From Aquilaria yunnanensis (taxonomy: Eukaryota > Streptophyta > Magnoliopsida > Malvales > Thymelaeaceae): a DNA stretch of 64,000 bases. The stretch lies in NCBI GenBank assembly GCA_039654915.1, contig CM077599.1:436501-500500 (forward strand), read 5' to 3'. The notes under the pieces were generated by a model. The model did no database searches and was not told the origin of the DNA. It was given only the letters and a program-made list of their open reading frames with translations. Shown one piece after another: positions 36,796-49,407 of this stretch. The stretch's first letter is position 1. Every line of letters starts with the position of its first letter. The translations under genes were made by a program, and so were the position numbers.

Positions 36796-38752
36796 TTGAT
36801 TCGAGGAAGAAGAACAAAAGAGAGAGACGGGAGATAGAGCAAAATGAGAAGAAGAGATTGATTCAGGGACGAAAAAAAGGAAAGACGTCGAGATTTAAGG
36901 AAGAAGAGAAAGAAGAAACCTATAACCGGCTACATGACGTTGCCACCAAACTCCCTTTTATTTGATTTCAATCTAATGGTCTACTGAGAAAAAAATAAAT
37001 GTTTAGGAGTAGAACAAAAAATATATAAAAATGCAATTCTTAAGAATTATTTAACGAAAATCTAATCTTTTTGATCGGACGGTGGAGAGCTGGCCTGTAC
37101 TGATTGGATTTACGTTTGAAGAACGTGGGTCTGTGTATGGTTTGCACAAATTAAACCCCGGTGTACTGCTGCTGCTACTAGCTATAAATTTTTCAAGATG
37201 GATGCTCTATATCCTTGCGTCTATACCTGGTTTTCCCTTCCATTTCTTCCAAAAGGGCATGATGAGGCGATCATAGAGAGCGAGGGTGATCAGGATAGCG
37301 GTGAGGGAACCTGCCGGAATCTGGAAATTTACGATGGATCTCTCCATGGTGGAAGCTTGCTCCACCGAGAAGGTGATCATTTGTGCATAGGTGGTCCAGA
37401 ATATAATGGTACTGGCCCAAACTGGGAGCAAACCCAGCAACATTTTCACTTCCTCCACTTTGGTCACCGAGCATATATAGCTTCCAGGGATTGGAGGCAG
37501 AATTGCCCCTCCGATCAAGATCTCCCTCTGCTACAATCGTCACCTTGTAAATGAAGCTAACCAAAAACTGATCAAATTAGAAGGTCATAATTTTTGTTTT
37601 TCTTTAATTAACAATAGTACTGACTATGTACGTACCATGCATATACAATATACAAACAAGTTTAAAGAAATGTTTTGTAGAGCAAGTGCGTACTCCTGAA
37701 TTTTGAAACTCGAACAAATGGCAATACAAATACTTACTGAAATCTATCAGAATGATGTATCCTAGAAGCCAGGGGAATCTTCAAAGAGCATCCCGACATT
37801 GAAAGGAAAATTCATCTTTCTCTTCCTAAAATTAAGCCACAACAACAACTTGTAAGATTTGAACAACGGGGCTTCCCTAGCTTTTCTTGTACCTATACCT
37901 TTTAGTTCCGGAGAAGAAGATCGGGATGGCCAGAAACATGGCGACTGAACAGATGCCATAAGCTAAACTCCGACCGACCTCATCTTGTACGTAGACGAGA
38001 ACAGTGACGGCCATGAGCGTTCCGATGCTGATGAAGAAGAAGAACTTGTTGAAGAAATAGGCCATTTGGGACCTTTCCTTGGCGTCATTTTTGTCAAATT
38101 GGTCTGCCTCGAAGTCGGAGACGCTGGACTTAAGGCCGCCGGTGCCGAGTGCGATTAGGTAGAGGGCCAGATATAGAATTCCCGTCTGGAAGGAGTTGGC
38201 CTGCTCGCAGGAATCTGTGGGCGATGTTTGACATAGTGGTGGGCTTACCTATGGCAGCTTCGTCGCTATTGCTAAGGTGCCGGTTCCCTGATTGATTTAC
38301 CGATCATCAACGATCAGCTAAGTTGATGTGCAAATGGAACGATTACATATATAGTCAACAAATTTATAATTTAATGCAAGAAGCAAATTGGAGAAGAAAA
38401 TAATAATAATACTACTACTAGCTACCAACTAAAAGTAAAATTATATATATAGCTAGCCCAGCCGTAGCCGGTACCAGTGTGTGGAAGAGGGCGAAAATGG
38501 CGATGCTGAAGTATCTGCCAAGGAAAGAATCAGCAAGAAAGCCGCCGAGCAAAGACAAAAGAAAGCAAGTGCCCATTAAGTCGGTGACTGCTTTGGCGGA
38601 GGTGGCGCTGGGCAGATGCATAGGCAGATATGTCACCATGTTTACTGTTATCCCCATTGTTGAAAGCCTCTCACATACCTCTAACCCTGCACCGCCATAA
38701 AATAAATTATAGTAATTTCCAAGACTTAGAGGGACGCCGAAAATGTAGCATA

Positions 38753-38763
<11 letters not shown>

Positions 38764-38783
<20 letters not shown>
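38764..38783 (+). repeat. (GT)n microsatellite
   Basis: An ATATAT tract followed by ten GT units, upstream of the first visible NPF exon. Confidence 0.85.
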
Positions 38784-39028
38784 CAGACAAACTACCTAGT
38801 TAGCTAGCTGTAGGTGCGCAAGTTAAAGCTGACCTCCACTAAGTAATATGGAGACACTACACTGCATTTGCGCATGGTCTTCTCTTCTTTATAAAAGCAG
38901 GGGAGGGCGGGCGGCCAGGGGATTAGGTTGATCCCATTTAATTTCCTAGGAGAAGCTTCTCGGACTTAGGGACAATTCGGTATAAATTAATATGATTAAT
39001 GAGCCAACATTTGCATCTTGGTCAAAAG

Positions 39029-40985
39029 CAGGTTGTCAGGACCCTCACCTCGGTTAAGGCCAAAAATGCAAAATAAATGCATTAAAACAAAGGAGGGCTT
39101 GAGTGAAAATGAGTAATATCATGGGTAGGTTTACCTAGGCTTATCAAGTTTGATTTGTGCAATAAAAATGGCTTATAGTGGAAGTAGTGGAAACAAAGTT
39201 TAAGGGCCGAATTATGCTTATATTCAAGTGCTTAAAACTAAGTGTATGTTTTAATGATGGACTACATGGCGCCATGTAAAGAAATGATATAGTCGAGAAG
39301 GGCATTATGCCCAATTTCAAGCCACGTGGCCACTAATCGGAAATGCATGCTTCCACTAAGTCTAATGGCATGATTTCCGGTCAAAGCTCCTAGTTTAAGC
39401 TTGACCGAGTTCATGGCAAAGTGCATTGTTGTTCTTGGTGTTGAAGCGTCAGGTTCTTACCAAATTCTTGAAGGTTTGAGTTTGAATTGGGAATTCAAGC
39501 ATACTAAGGTGAATTTCGGCCATTGGTGACCTTGTAGTTGTGTTTTCAAGCTTGGCCGAGAGCTCAAAACGGAGAATTGGTAAGGATTCACTATACCTCA
39601 CTTGATTTTGCTATTGTTGCATGTTTAAGTAAGTATTTGCCTTCTAAATGATAATAGATTATTCTAAGTGAGCTCCGTAAGGGCTTATGGATCTACCTTC
39701 GGGTTTATGAATTATGGTTGCTAGCTAGCTATTAATGGCAAGTACTAAAGTTCACCATGGGTAGGCCGCCCTATGGTTAAACTTGGAGCTCTAGTGAAAT
39801 GGGTTTTGGTAAGGAGGAAACTTTGATCGAAATTGTGTGTACTTGCTAGTTTGGCATTCGGCCGAGAGCGAACTATGAGTATGGTGTGTGAGTTATATGC
39901 TTTGATGCTTTGTTTGTGCTTGCTAACCAATATTAGTTGTAGTTATTATGCATATGTTGTTGTATATATTGTGTTTTGGTGTTTTCTTGTCTTTGTTGCA
40001 AGAAAAGCTTGACTATGGAAGGTTAAGCTTCAGGCTTAACTAAATAAGCTCTAATGAGCTGAAGTGAATTCCTTGCTGGGTTATATAACTCATGCCCCAT
40101 TTATACATGTGTTTCAAGAAAAAGTTTTGAGCTTGATTAGCTTGCTTGTGTGCTAAGCTAGTTGTCGATTGTGCAAGGTATGTACTAAATCGAGAAGGTT
40201 AGCTTAATAAGTACTTAGTGCAAGTTTTATATGTCCTGAAAACTCATGTGTTTGAGTTTTTGCAGGCTTGAGTGTAGATTTGTAGGACAAGTCTAGGACT
40301 ATGGATGTATGCTCATGGGCTCCTGTTTTGTGGTTTGCACTTATGAGTATGGGTTTAGCTGTGGGACTCTTTTTGCAAAATTTGGTGTTGTACTACACTC
40401 TCAAAGTAGGTATCGGGTATATTTAAGTATATGGACATGTAATGCTTAACTAATGGCCATTTTATATTTTGAGTGCTCTTGGTAATGTTCCAAGGAACTT
40501 TGGCACTTGTTTGATGTATATATTGATGAATATGGCCTTAGATGGCTTAAGTCTTTTATGAAATGTTATGAATGGAAAATTAAGTTATGGTATGCTATTG
40601 TAAACTTCTTTTGGATTTGTGATGCATCAGACATGGAAAAACTTATATTTTCAAACTCTTATGAATATGGGCTTCTTGGTTGCCTTGTATTATGAATGCA
40701 CACTTAAGGAGCACACATGAAACACTATAATGAAATGAAGTTCAAATCTTACCTTGTGATGCAAGTATTAGTATATGTCAAACTGGGAAGCCTTCTGGGG
40801 CACATCCCAGGTCTTGGCCTTATGTATTGATTTTGATAACTGGAATAAAAGACATGGCCGAGCCATGAGTTAGCTTATGAACCATTATAGGTGCACTTAA
40901 GAAACATAAGTTAATAAATTGAGTAGCACTATTGAATAGTGTTATAGGTGCATTGGTTGGGGCCTGTGTAGGGTGTAACACAGGT
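39029..40985. mobile_element. Solo LTR with 5-bp target duplication
   Basis: A 1,947-bp block (39034-40980) begins TGTCAGGACCC and ends GGTGTAACA, the TG...CA boundary of an LTR. It is flanked by a perfect 5-bp duplication CAGGT (39029-39033 and 40981-40985). No gag or pol coding sequence lies inside or next to it, and no second LTR is present. A solo LTR left by recombination between the two LTRs of a full element fits. The length suits a Ty3-type element, but the superfamily cannot be told from the LTR alone. Confidence 0.75.
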
Positions 40986-42530
40986 AAGTGGGTTAGGGAT
41001 GATTTTGACCTTGGTCAATTAACAAAATTACTAAAACTACCACTTATTAATTTGTTTCCCTCTCAGCTTTGTTTTCTTCTCTCATTCGGACAGAACACTT
41101 TAGTAGGGTGCTCCTCGTTATGCGCCATGTCTAGACCACCTCCCCACTATGTTTTGCATTCTCCGGCCAGCCTGAGCCTCAAATCTGGTTCCCTTTAGCT
41201 CCGTCCATCTTTTCCCAGCTTCATTCGATGACAGTCACATCTGTCGGTGAGCTCCGGCTTCGAATGTTGATTCACCTCTGGTTTCTCTTGCGCTTTTCCC
41301 ACCATCGGATCCTCTGGCGCACTTGTTCTCGACTTATCAGCCATGGTGTACGTTGGCCGAATAGGTCGATTCAGGCAAAACTCTGGTCGGTTGGACCTCG
41401 CCAAGCATAATTGGTCTGACGGCGAGGCTGGGTCGAGTGAAGGATGCAGCCGATGGCCGAATAGAAAAGGTCTAGTGGTATAATGTTGTAAATAAGCAGA
41501 AAATAAAGGTAAGTTCGCAGCATCTTGACCAGCGCAATAATCTGACCCGACCCGTGTTTAATCCTTATTTAATGGGATCTCATTAATTAGTTTAAATGGA
41601 AACGAACTTGCCTTTAAATTATACATTCATCATCTCTTTAATTTGTTACTCTCTATCTCTTATTGCAAAATCATAGCATACATTACACATATGGGGGAGA
41701 TCATTCATTTAAAAATTATTATTACTATTATTATTATATATGTATGTTAACGTTGATTGGGGATCAGGGCAAATCAAAAGCGAACCCCATAACACATGTC
41801 TCCCCAAAATTAGTGTGGTAGAACAATTGGTGATTCGTGGAGACTGTGTGAGCAAACCACATGGCACTTCACGCCAAGGAAAGATGGTCAAAGTGTTTTT
41901 CTTGCCCCACCCCACCCCACCCCATGCCACCAGTTAAATTAGCTACCTGCTCTGCTGCTCCAATCTCTTGCCCAAACTTTATCCCAACCTTTCTGTTGAG
42001 CACTTACAAATTCCATTCTCCGAACAATGCATACAATAATAACCCTCCCCTCTCAGTCTTATAATTTCTTCATAAATATCAGCATCTTACAAATAGCCCA
42101 AATAAAAGTTAATTAGCCTTTTCATTCCAAATTTTTTTCACCGTTTACTATTTGTAGCACTTAACGTACAATTTTTTTATTCCCGCTATTTCTTTATGTA
42201 ACTGCAAAAATTTTATAAATAGACGATAAACAAAATTTTTTGTTTTTTAAATATATTTTTGAGAAATTTTCTAACCAATAATAATATAAATAAATTCAAA
42301 TCAAATTTTAAATGAAAAAACAGTGATAAGAGGAAAACACATCAAATAAAGTAACTAGTGCGATGGAATTGTGCCTAGGAACATCGAAAGGCTGCGCTCG
42401 ATGATTATGGTAATGGTAATGGTAGGTAGATCATATAACCAATCGCACGGCAAAACAAAATCAAGACGTCCTCTATCCGGCCACCAAAAAATCCTACTTC
42501 ATTACTCCCACACAAATCCAGTTTATCAAT
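40986..42530. other. Intergenic stretch, no gene seen
   Basis: A GC-richer part (about 41080-41450) is followed by AT-rich DNA. Short open frames here lack any recognisable domain. A short CCCCA tandem tract occurs near 41908-41930. Confidence 0.45.
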
Positions 42531-43989
42531 TAAGGTTTTGTTTTTTTGTTGTTAAATAGGTTTGCAAAATGTGGTAATTCAAAAACTGGTGGGCTCAAAT
42601 GATCTGAGTTGAGACATGGCCTAATCAGGTCAGGAGTTGGGCATAGAAAAAAAGGCTCCAAGTTTACTTGTATTTACTACCTATGCCATCTTGTCCTATT
42701 CTCGCACACCTACTCACCTGATACAGTCACACCTTAATCCCTATTAGACATACCCAAACCCTTGGCCACCCATCCCGATCCCAACTTGCCCAATTGGAGC
42801 TTCGCACACCGGCCTCCGCCTCCTTTGCCATGGGTTCGCTTACAGAGTGAACCCACATCCGTCACTTGACTCGACCATCGATTCCTCCCCTCAAAGAACG
42901 AAGGTGAGTTTGCCACAATCTGGGTCTTAATATACTCTCGACTTTCTCTTACCATTCTTCTGCATTCAAATTTGTCAGTCCCTTTACAGGTGTGTGCTTA
43001 CAAAGCTTAGTTTTAAGTAATTATTGTTCGCGAATCCCCCGCCTTATGTAGCCCACATTCAGCATGTTAGCTTTTGAAGGTGAATCTCCCTACTTCTGCT
43101 TTTGCAGTATCCTCCTTAAGCATACTATATATCTTTGTAATCCTGTGAAAACATGTCTGTGCTTTGTGCTTGTCAGTGACTAGTTTACATTTGTTGGGGA
43201 AAAGATGATAATTTGTGTCCTTGGTGGCCCAGAAACAAATTGTCGTTCTTAAGGATGAAACTTTATCCCCTATATTTATGCATAGGTCTATTTCTCTAAC
43301 TTTTTTTTGTTAAATATGACTAACCATTGAAACCTTATGTTGATTTGTATTACTTTCGTTGTTTGTCATCATGCTATAATGGCCTGTGTCTATCGTTCAT
43401 GTGACTTTGATGCTCAATGTTACTCAATCACTGCAATTTGTTGTTTGATGAATCTTGATGTTGTGCATCAATGTGTCACTGTGATTCTTGAGATTTTTTC
43501 TCAACCATGTTATCCTTGTCCATTTCACGCAAGTATATAATCTGACCCATAGTGTAATTACATGTATACTCACAATCTTCTTTCCTCATTTCTGTTGAAA
43601 GCCTTGTGATAAATGACTTACCAAGAACCGCATTTTTCTATTTCAGCTATTTCTATCTTCCTTTAGGATAGGGATATAAGGCTTATGTGTCATTGTTCTG
43701 TGTATTGTGTTGTATGAAGCTTCGTAGTCGAGTTGTCCACCCTCATACTAGTCGCACTTCTGGCAAATAATATTGGGTAATTAGCTAATTTCTTCAATCA
43801 TATTTCTTGTTGTGCTGTAACCCATAAGCTATCTATTTCTGCATATGCACCATTCTTTATTGCATGACGCATAGATAAACACATGGCCACATCCTAGTTT
43901 AAACATCTACATTTTTTATAATAGTTATGAATGTGGTGCTTGCTCTTGTCTCTATATTAGTATGCCATGTGACACACATTATTGTCGGT

Positions 43990-45400
43990 TTCCTTGGCAG
44001 TTAATGAGAAGGACAATAATGTATGACATTAATGTCCATGGTCATCATGGATGTCAAGATGAAGTTCTTAGAGGGTCAATGGCTAACTGGGACCCTGAAA
44101 CCACTGATATTTTCTGTCGGTGGGCTGCACAAGCCGCTGACTAGAAATTATCACAATGGGGCATTTTACCCAAGGCTGGGTGGACCTACATTATGAAAGG
44201 TTTTCAAGAGAAAACGGGTTTACCGTACACAAGGGTTCATATCAAGAACAAATTGAGGCAACTTAGGAAGCTATACAAGGAGACAAAGGCATTGCTAGGG
44301 TCTATGACCAGTTTGGGCTAAGACTATGCGCGGGGAACAATCATGGCTAATAATGATTGGTGGGAGGCTCACATTCAGGTAACTGATATAAGTCTTCTAT
44401 TCTTTATTTCTTGTACTCGATTCATGCTTCATTTGGTACATGTGTCCAATAGAATTTTTTGGTTCTATTCTATTGATAAATCAAATTCTGGGAAATTCTA
44501 CTCATAAAAAGTAAACCTGTGTACTGTGGTGAACCCATACAAGATATTTGTGCAGCTGACGTGAAAGATTGCCTAAAAAGTATTTACACTTAAAAGTTGA
44601 CCTTGAATTGTTTGCAACTAGAGCAAAAGCTAAACAGGTTGGAGATTCACTTCTCGAACATAATAAAATTGTAAAGAATAAATTAATAGCTTTTGTTGTT
44701 AACCACGTAAGTAAGGTGCCATTGGAACTCTAGTCATTTTAAGGAAAACAATAAAAGCAATGAACAACCAGCATTTCACTATCCACAAAACTGTGTTTTC
44801 AGTAACTGGAAAGCAAATTTGCTAGAAATTTGTTGGTTTTAACAACTGTTCCTTTTGTCTATTGATAGGTCAAATTTTCAATTTGAATATTGATTTTCTC
44901 ATTATACTTTGAAATGTAAAAATGCCTCAAGGCAGTTTCACTTAAGGGTAAGTGGATTCCAAACTTGGTTAACATGGAGAGGATGTTTGCACCTTTGTAA
45001 TATTTGTCAGGTTTTGGGTGGTCGCCTTAAATGGGGGGCAATCCATGCATACTTAATTTAAACGGAGACTCTACTGCCTCTCCTGATGAAGATGTCGGGG
45101 ATACCTTAACCTAAGAGCCTATGTAGCATGTCCCAACTAGTCATACGCAGTGAGGCAATAATGCACGAGGTATGGGTTTTAGGTTTAGGAATCAGGCAAG
45201 ACCAGCAACAAGAGAAAACCATGCTGTCAGTCTTGCATACATACCTGATGCACGCATGTCACAACCGGCAGCTCGTTCTAGTAGGGCATCCGGAAAACAT
45301 AAGCGTAAGTCAAGCAATGAAGAGCGGATTGAGATACTTTCAATGATGTGTCACCACTTCACCACTAGCTAGAAAGAACAATGGACGGAGATTGTTGAAG
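43990..45400 (+). pseudogene. Myb/SANT-like ORF1 of the PIF/Harbinger element
   Basis: The reading starts near ANWDPETTDIFCRWAAQA and continues, after a stop, as WTYIMKGFQEKTGLPYTRVH, then IKNKLRQLRKLYKETKALLG and NNDWWEAHIQ. This is the trihelix-type Myb/SANT-like domain of plant PIF/Harbinger ORF1 proteins. A later segment (about 45240-45400) has KRKSSNEERIE and the C-terminal part. In-frame stops at several places show it is dead. The protein would be nuclear and DNA-binding. An intron lies around 44377-45110. Confidence 0.7.
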
Positions 45401-46129
45401 CCATGACAGACCGGAATGATATGGGTACCGTTATGACAGCAGTAGCAGCGCTTCTTGGTATGATTGTAGGAGATCTTTTTGGATGGCAGCATCAAATTAC
45501 CTTTTGGAGAATGAGAAGGCTATTCCCTTATTTTTGCATGGTTATGGTTCACTCAAGGTTCAATTACAGTGACTGCGTTATCAACTTCAGAAAAAAGATG
45601 GGGAATTTTAGGTGATTAAATTTTACTGGTTAATTCACCCTTCAATGCCTCGGATTTAGACTGTCATTTAGAATTTGTTAGGAGAGTTATGATAGCTTGT
45701 AGTATCGTTCTGCTGCTAAAGAATGTTTGCCCTTAAGGTTAGTTAGGGGGAATAATAGCATTGGTTGTGTTTAGTTTTCTTCCGATGAAACGGATTCATC
45801 ATTTGTTGTTTTGGTAATGATAGGTACGTAGTTTAAATTAACATGTTCACTGGCCCATGTATATTCATGCATTGCATACATGCTCACTATTTTATGTAAC
45901 TCATGCTCACAGTTTTATGTGGCATATTGACCAAGTGTTTAATAAACTCTCTTAAAGGCAACATTTTTGGACATCATGCCTCCATTGTTACAGTGCCTAA
46001 AAGGGTTAGTAGTAAATAAAACAATTATTAAGAATGACATAATAGCAGGAGCATTGCTGCAAGAAATTTTTTCGAAAACGTCAACCAGTTCACAAGTAGA
46101 GAGACCACCAAGTAAGGAACCGATTTAAA

Positions 46130-47280
46130 CAGGGGAACAAATGTTTTGGAAATTAATAGAAAGGCCAAGTGAGTTTTTTTATGAATATAGAATGACAATC
46201 CCTTACTTTTGGGAGTTGCACGATACATTAATGCAACATTACGGGTTACAGGGATCAATTAACATGACCATGTATGAGGCATTGGCCATTTTCCTTAGCT
46301 TGTGCTGACATGGAAACACACAACATAGACTTGGTAGATGGTACGAACATTCAGCGTCAGCGATTAACACATGGTACAAAGTTGTTTTGGATGCTGTATG
46401 TAAGATGGTAGAGAATTTTATATGTCTAACCGATCCAACATTCTTGACTGTACCCATAATGTTATAAGTAAATGCCCCAATTTTATAATGCCAGAGGGGC
46501 TATTGATGATACACACATTTCTGTAATTGTTGAGACAGAAAAGCTACGAACTACTACATTGGTCAGAAAGACGAACCGACCCAAAATGTGCTTGTTGCAT
46601 GTGACTTTGACATGTGATTCACACATGTGTACACTAGAACACCTAGGTCACAACATGGCATAAATGTTCTTTGGAATAGTATAACCAACCCAAGTTTAGG
46701 ATTCCTATTTCCACCACTAGTTACATGCCCTTTATCACAATTTTAGTACAGTCTTAAACCAGATCGCCTCATTTGAGAAAGCTGATTAGTATTAAAGTTA
46801 TAAATTTGTCTTAAATATAACATACCAAGGGAAGTGTTACTGTCTAATTAACCAGGGAAATATTATCATGCCGACTTCTAATATGCAAGCAGTCTAGGTT
46901 TTCTGGATACATTTAGAACTAAACCATACCATCAATTTGACTTTAATGGTAGATCGCCACGGGGAATGAAGCAAGAATTTAACTTCATCCATGCAGGGTT
47001 TGGAAGAAAAAATGGAAAATTCTTCAACTTATGCATAATTTTGATGTAACAATTCAACTGAAATTGGTTGTTATGGTAGCTATACTGTACAACTTCATAA
47101 GGACTCACAATGTCGACAACGAAGACATAACAACTTCACTAAATGACTAGTATATGCAACATAAAGCAGTAGTAGATGACCCATTACCTTTTAACGAGTT
47201 ACATTTGGATGGACATGAAATGGCTTCCGTGCGTGATGAAATTGCACAACCCCTACATCAAGGGAGGAGGATGAGATGAC
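46130..47280 (+). pseudogene. HARBI1-like DDE transposase remnant
   Basis: Fragments in shifting frames match the HARBI1-like nuclease: GSINMTMYEALAIFLSLC, TWYKVVLDAVCKMVEN, then ARGAIDDTHISVI (the first catalytic Asp block, normally GAIDGTH), then RPRGMKQEFNFIHAGFGR, and HNVDNEDITTSL near the end. Stops and frameshifts interrupt all blocks. The second Asp and the Glu of the DDE triad cannot be placed with confidence. It lies 3' of ORF1 on the same strand, the usual order for this superfamily. Confidence 0.75.
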
Positions 47281-48282
47281 AACAACCACGACATAGTATT
47301 GGTTGACCCATGGTGAGGTAACCAATGTGCTCTCATAATACCCATGTATTTTTATCAGCAAACATGTAACATTGATTGGATTTTTCCATTACATGATAAT
47401 TTCGTGGGGGTCCATATGGGTATTGAATAGGCAGCCTATATCGAACCTTATCTAGTATTGAATTATGATTAAGAAAGCCATAAAATTGCCACTACATGTA
47501 TCTACCTATTTGTTGGACTAGAGATAAGTCATCAGAGGTCCATCGACAAAGGTCCACAAATGGCCATTAAAATAAAAAAGAAGAGGTTAATATTTGATAA
47601 AACTATTATTCTAAATATCACCAACATTTTGAAGTTAGGGGAAAAAAAGGTGACGGGAGAGAGAATGAAGCAGTAAGAACGACAAGTCTCATAATTATCC
47701 GAAAAGAATTGATGCATTGATTGGTGCTTATTCTAGTGCTAATCCATCATTGGTTTCTCTACTGAAACATCAAAAAAGGGCAGGAAAGAAACATGTGTCA
47801 TCCCAACTAATAGAGTCAACTTGATTGGGCCATTTCGATGAAAAAAAGAACACTATGGTAAAGCAGATAATTGCGGGAGTAGATTGAGACCTAGATTATG
47901 ATAGACTCACTTTCGTTCTTTGAGAGGAAGAATCAATGGTCGGGTTAAGTGATAGAGGTGGGTTCACTATGTAAGTGAACCCATGGCGAATGAGGCGGAG
48001 GCCGGTGTGCGGAGCTCCAATTGGGCAAGTTGGGATCAGCGTGGGTGGACAAGGATTTGGGTATGTCTGAGAGGGAATAAGGCGTGATCGTATAGGTGAG
48101 TAGGTGTGTGAGAATAGGACAAAATGGCAAAGGTAGTAAATACAAGTAAACTTGGAGCCTTTTTTTCTATGCCCAACTTCTGACCCGATTTGGCCATGTC
48201 TCAACTCGGATCATCTGAGCCCCCCAGTTTTTGAATTACCATGTTTTGCAAACCTATTTAACAACAAAAAAACAAAACCTAA

Positions 48283-49407
48283 CTATTTCAAGTTCACGGG
48301 CTATCTTTGATGGAAATTAATTTAAAGGTATTAAATGTAAAAAACCTTGTTTATTGTGCTTCTAGAACAACTATTATGGCTATTGACATAAATTTGATGG
48401 TTGATTGATTGGCGCATGGAAAACATATTGTGTGTCATCTATCTTGTGGCCAAGATTAATTAATTCACCAAATTTGACAATCATGTGTAGTTGCCAATTC
48501 TGGTAAACAGTGGGGGATGAGCAGAAGGAGATTTCTTCGGGATATAGTGATTTATTTTCTAGTATAGTGTACTTAAGGTTTCGGGTGTCGCTTATAAATA
48601 GGAAAATATTGTAGTGGGGAAATTGTGAGTAAGAAAAATTGTGGGGAGAATAAAAGTGAGGTGATGGCCAAATATGGCTTTGTCCTAGATGGTAAAAGAC
48701 ATGTAAGATAAGGCGTTGGAGGAAGAGTGGCTTTTTCCCAGGGAGGATACATCTGCTGTATGAAAGAGATCCCCATGTTGTGCAAGAGTACCCAATAGAC
48801 CTTTGTACCTTCATTATTTTGTGTGCATGTAATTTTTCATCCTTAATTGTAGAGTGAATTGGTCACATGGATAATGATTGTGGAGAAGTAGAACCACATA
48901 AAAATCTTATGGTATATGTGCTTATGTTTTCGTCACATGTGTGATTATGTGTGATGAAATCAAAATTTCCAAATCAGTATGTGGTGTGGTGTTGATCCAC
49001 ATACAATGATCCACATACAATTACAATGATTCCAAATATAGAAAAAACATCCTCGAACCCTCCCCAAGCAATTCATGCCTCGCCCCTAGCCCATACCCAT
49101 ATATACCAACTTCAGTAATCTAATTAATGGTGAACATTAGTGGCCAAAGTAAGCCATAATTTTTAATTCTTTAGTATTACAATATTACATAACTGTTTAG
49201 ATTTCATTTTTTCCCTATGGAGTATGGACCTCCGAGACATGCCAAAAACATGTGAGACTGTGTGTACTATAGGGATGTAAATTAATAAAAGAAAAATTGC
49301 TTGGAGTTGTGAATGTTTTGCGCTTGTTGGTACATATAACAGTTTGTGAGAGATGAGATCATTAGCTATATATATGACAAAAGGGGAAAATTTATCACAA
49401 AAACATA
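48283..49407. other. Intergenic stretch, no gene seen
   Basis: No protein family or repeat ends were recognised. Two overlapping minus-strand open frames near 48380-48814 have no supporting features. Confidence 0.4.

Larger units (their letters stand above)
29074..38686 (-). pseudogene. NPF: NPF (NRT1/PTR) transporter pseudogene, NPF6-like, last intron 7.65 kb
   Basis: NPF proteins are 12-helix proton-coupled carriers of nitrate, peptides or hormones in plant membranes. Four exons are visible: 38475-38686 (CERLSTMGITVNMVTYL, GGFLADSFLGRY), 37738-38287 (YLALYLIALGTGGLKSSVSD, FFNKFFFFISIGTLMAVTVL), 37227-37556 (VTKVEEVKMLLGLLPVWAST, YDRLIMPFWKKWKGKP) and 29074-29573 (RIAIGLVMSTIDMVVATIVE, VPQFFLVGMGEAFIYIGQL, GWLGNNINHGRLDCFY). 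The best likeness is to the NPF6 subfamily. The donor after KGKP at 37227 and the acceptor before GFSNL at 29573 fit in phase 1, so the halves belong together. The gene is dead: TAG at 38249-38251 and 37877-37879, TAA at 29557-29559 and 29473-29475, and frameshifts near 37833, 37775 and 37478 (a TA expansion). No first exon with the start was found. The last intron holds a MED19 fragment and long repeats. Confidence 0.85.
42531..48282 (+). mobile_element. PIF/Harbinger transposon with ~400-bp TIRs, decayed
   Basis: The element spans 42534-48279 (5,746 bp) and is bounded by the 3-bp duplication TAA, the PIF/Harbinger target type. The TIRs start GGTTTTGTTTTTTTGTTG and stay alignable for about 400 bp (42534-42940 and about 47873-48279) with modest divergence. 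Inside, on the plus strand, are a Myb/SANT-like ORF1 and a HARBI1-like transposase, both broken. PIF/Harbinger elements need both proteins: ORF1 binds DNA and the transposase cuts. TIRs this long are unusual for the superfamily. Confidence 0.85.
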
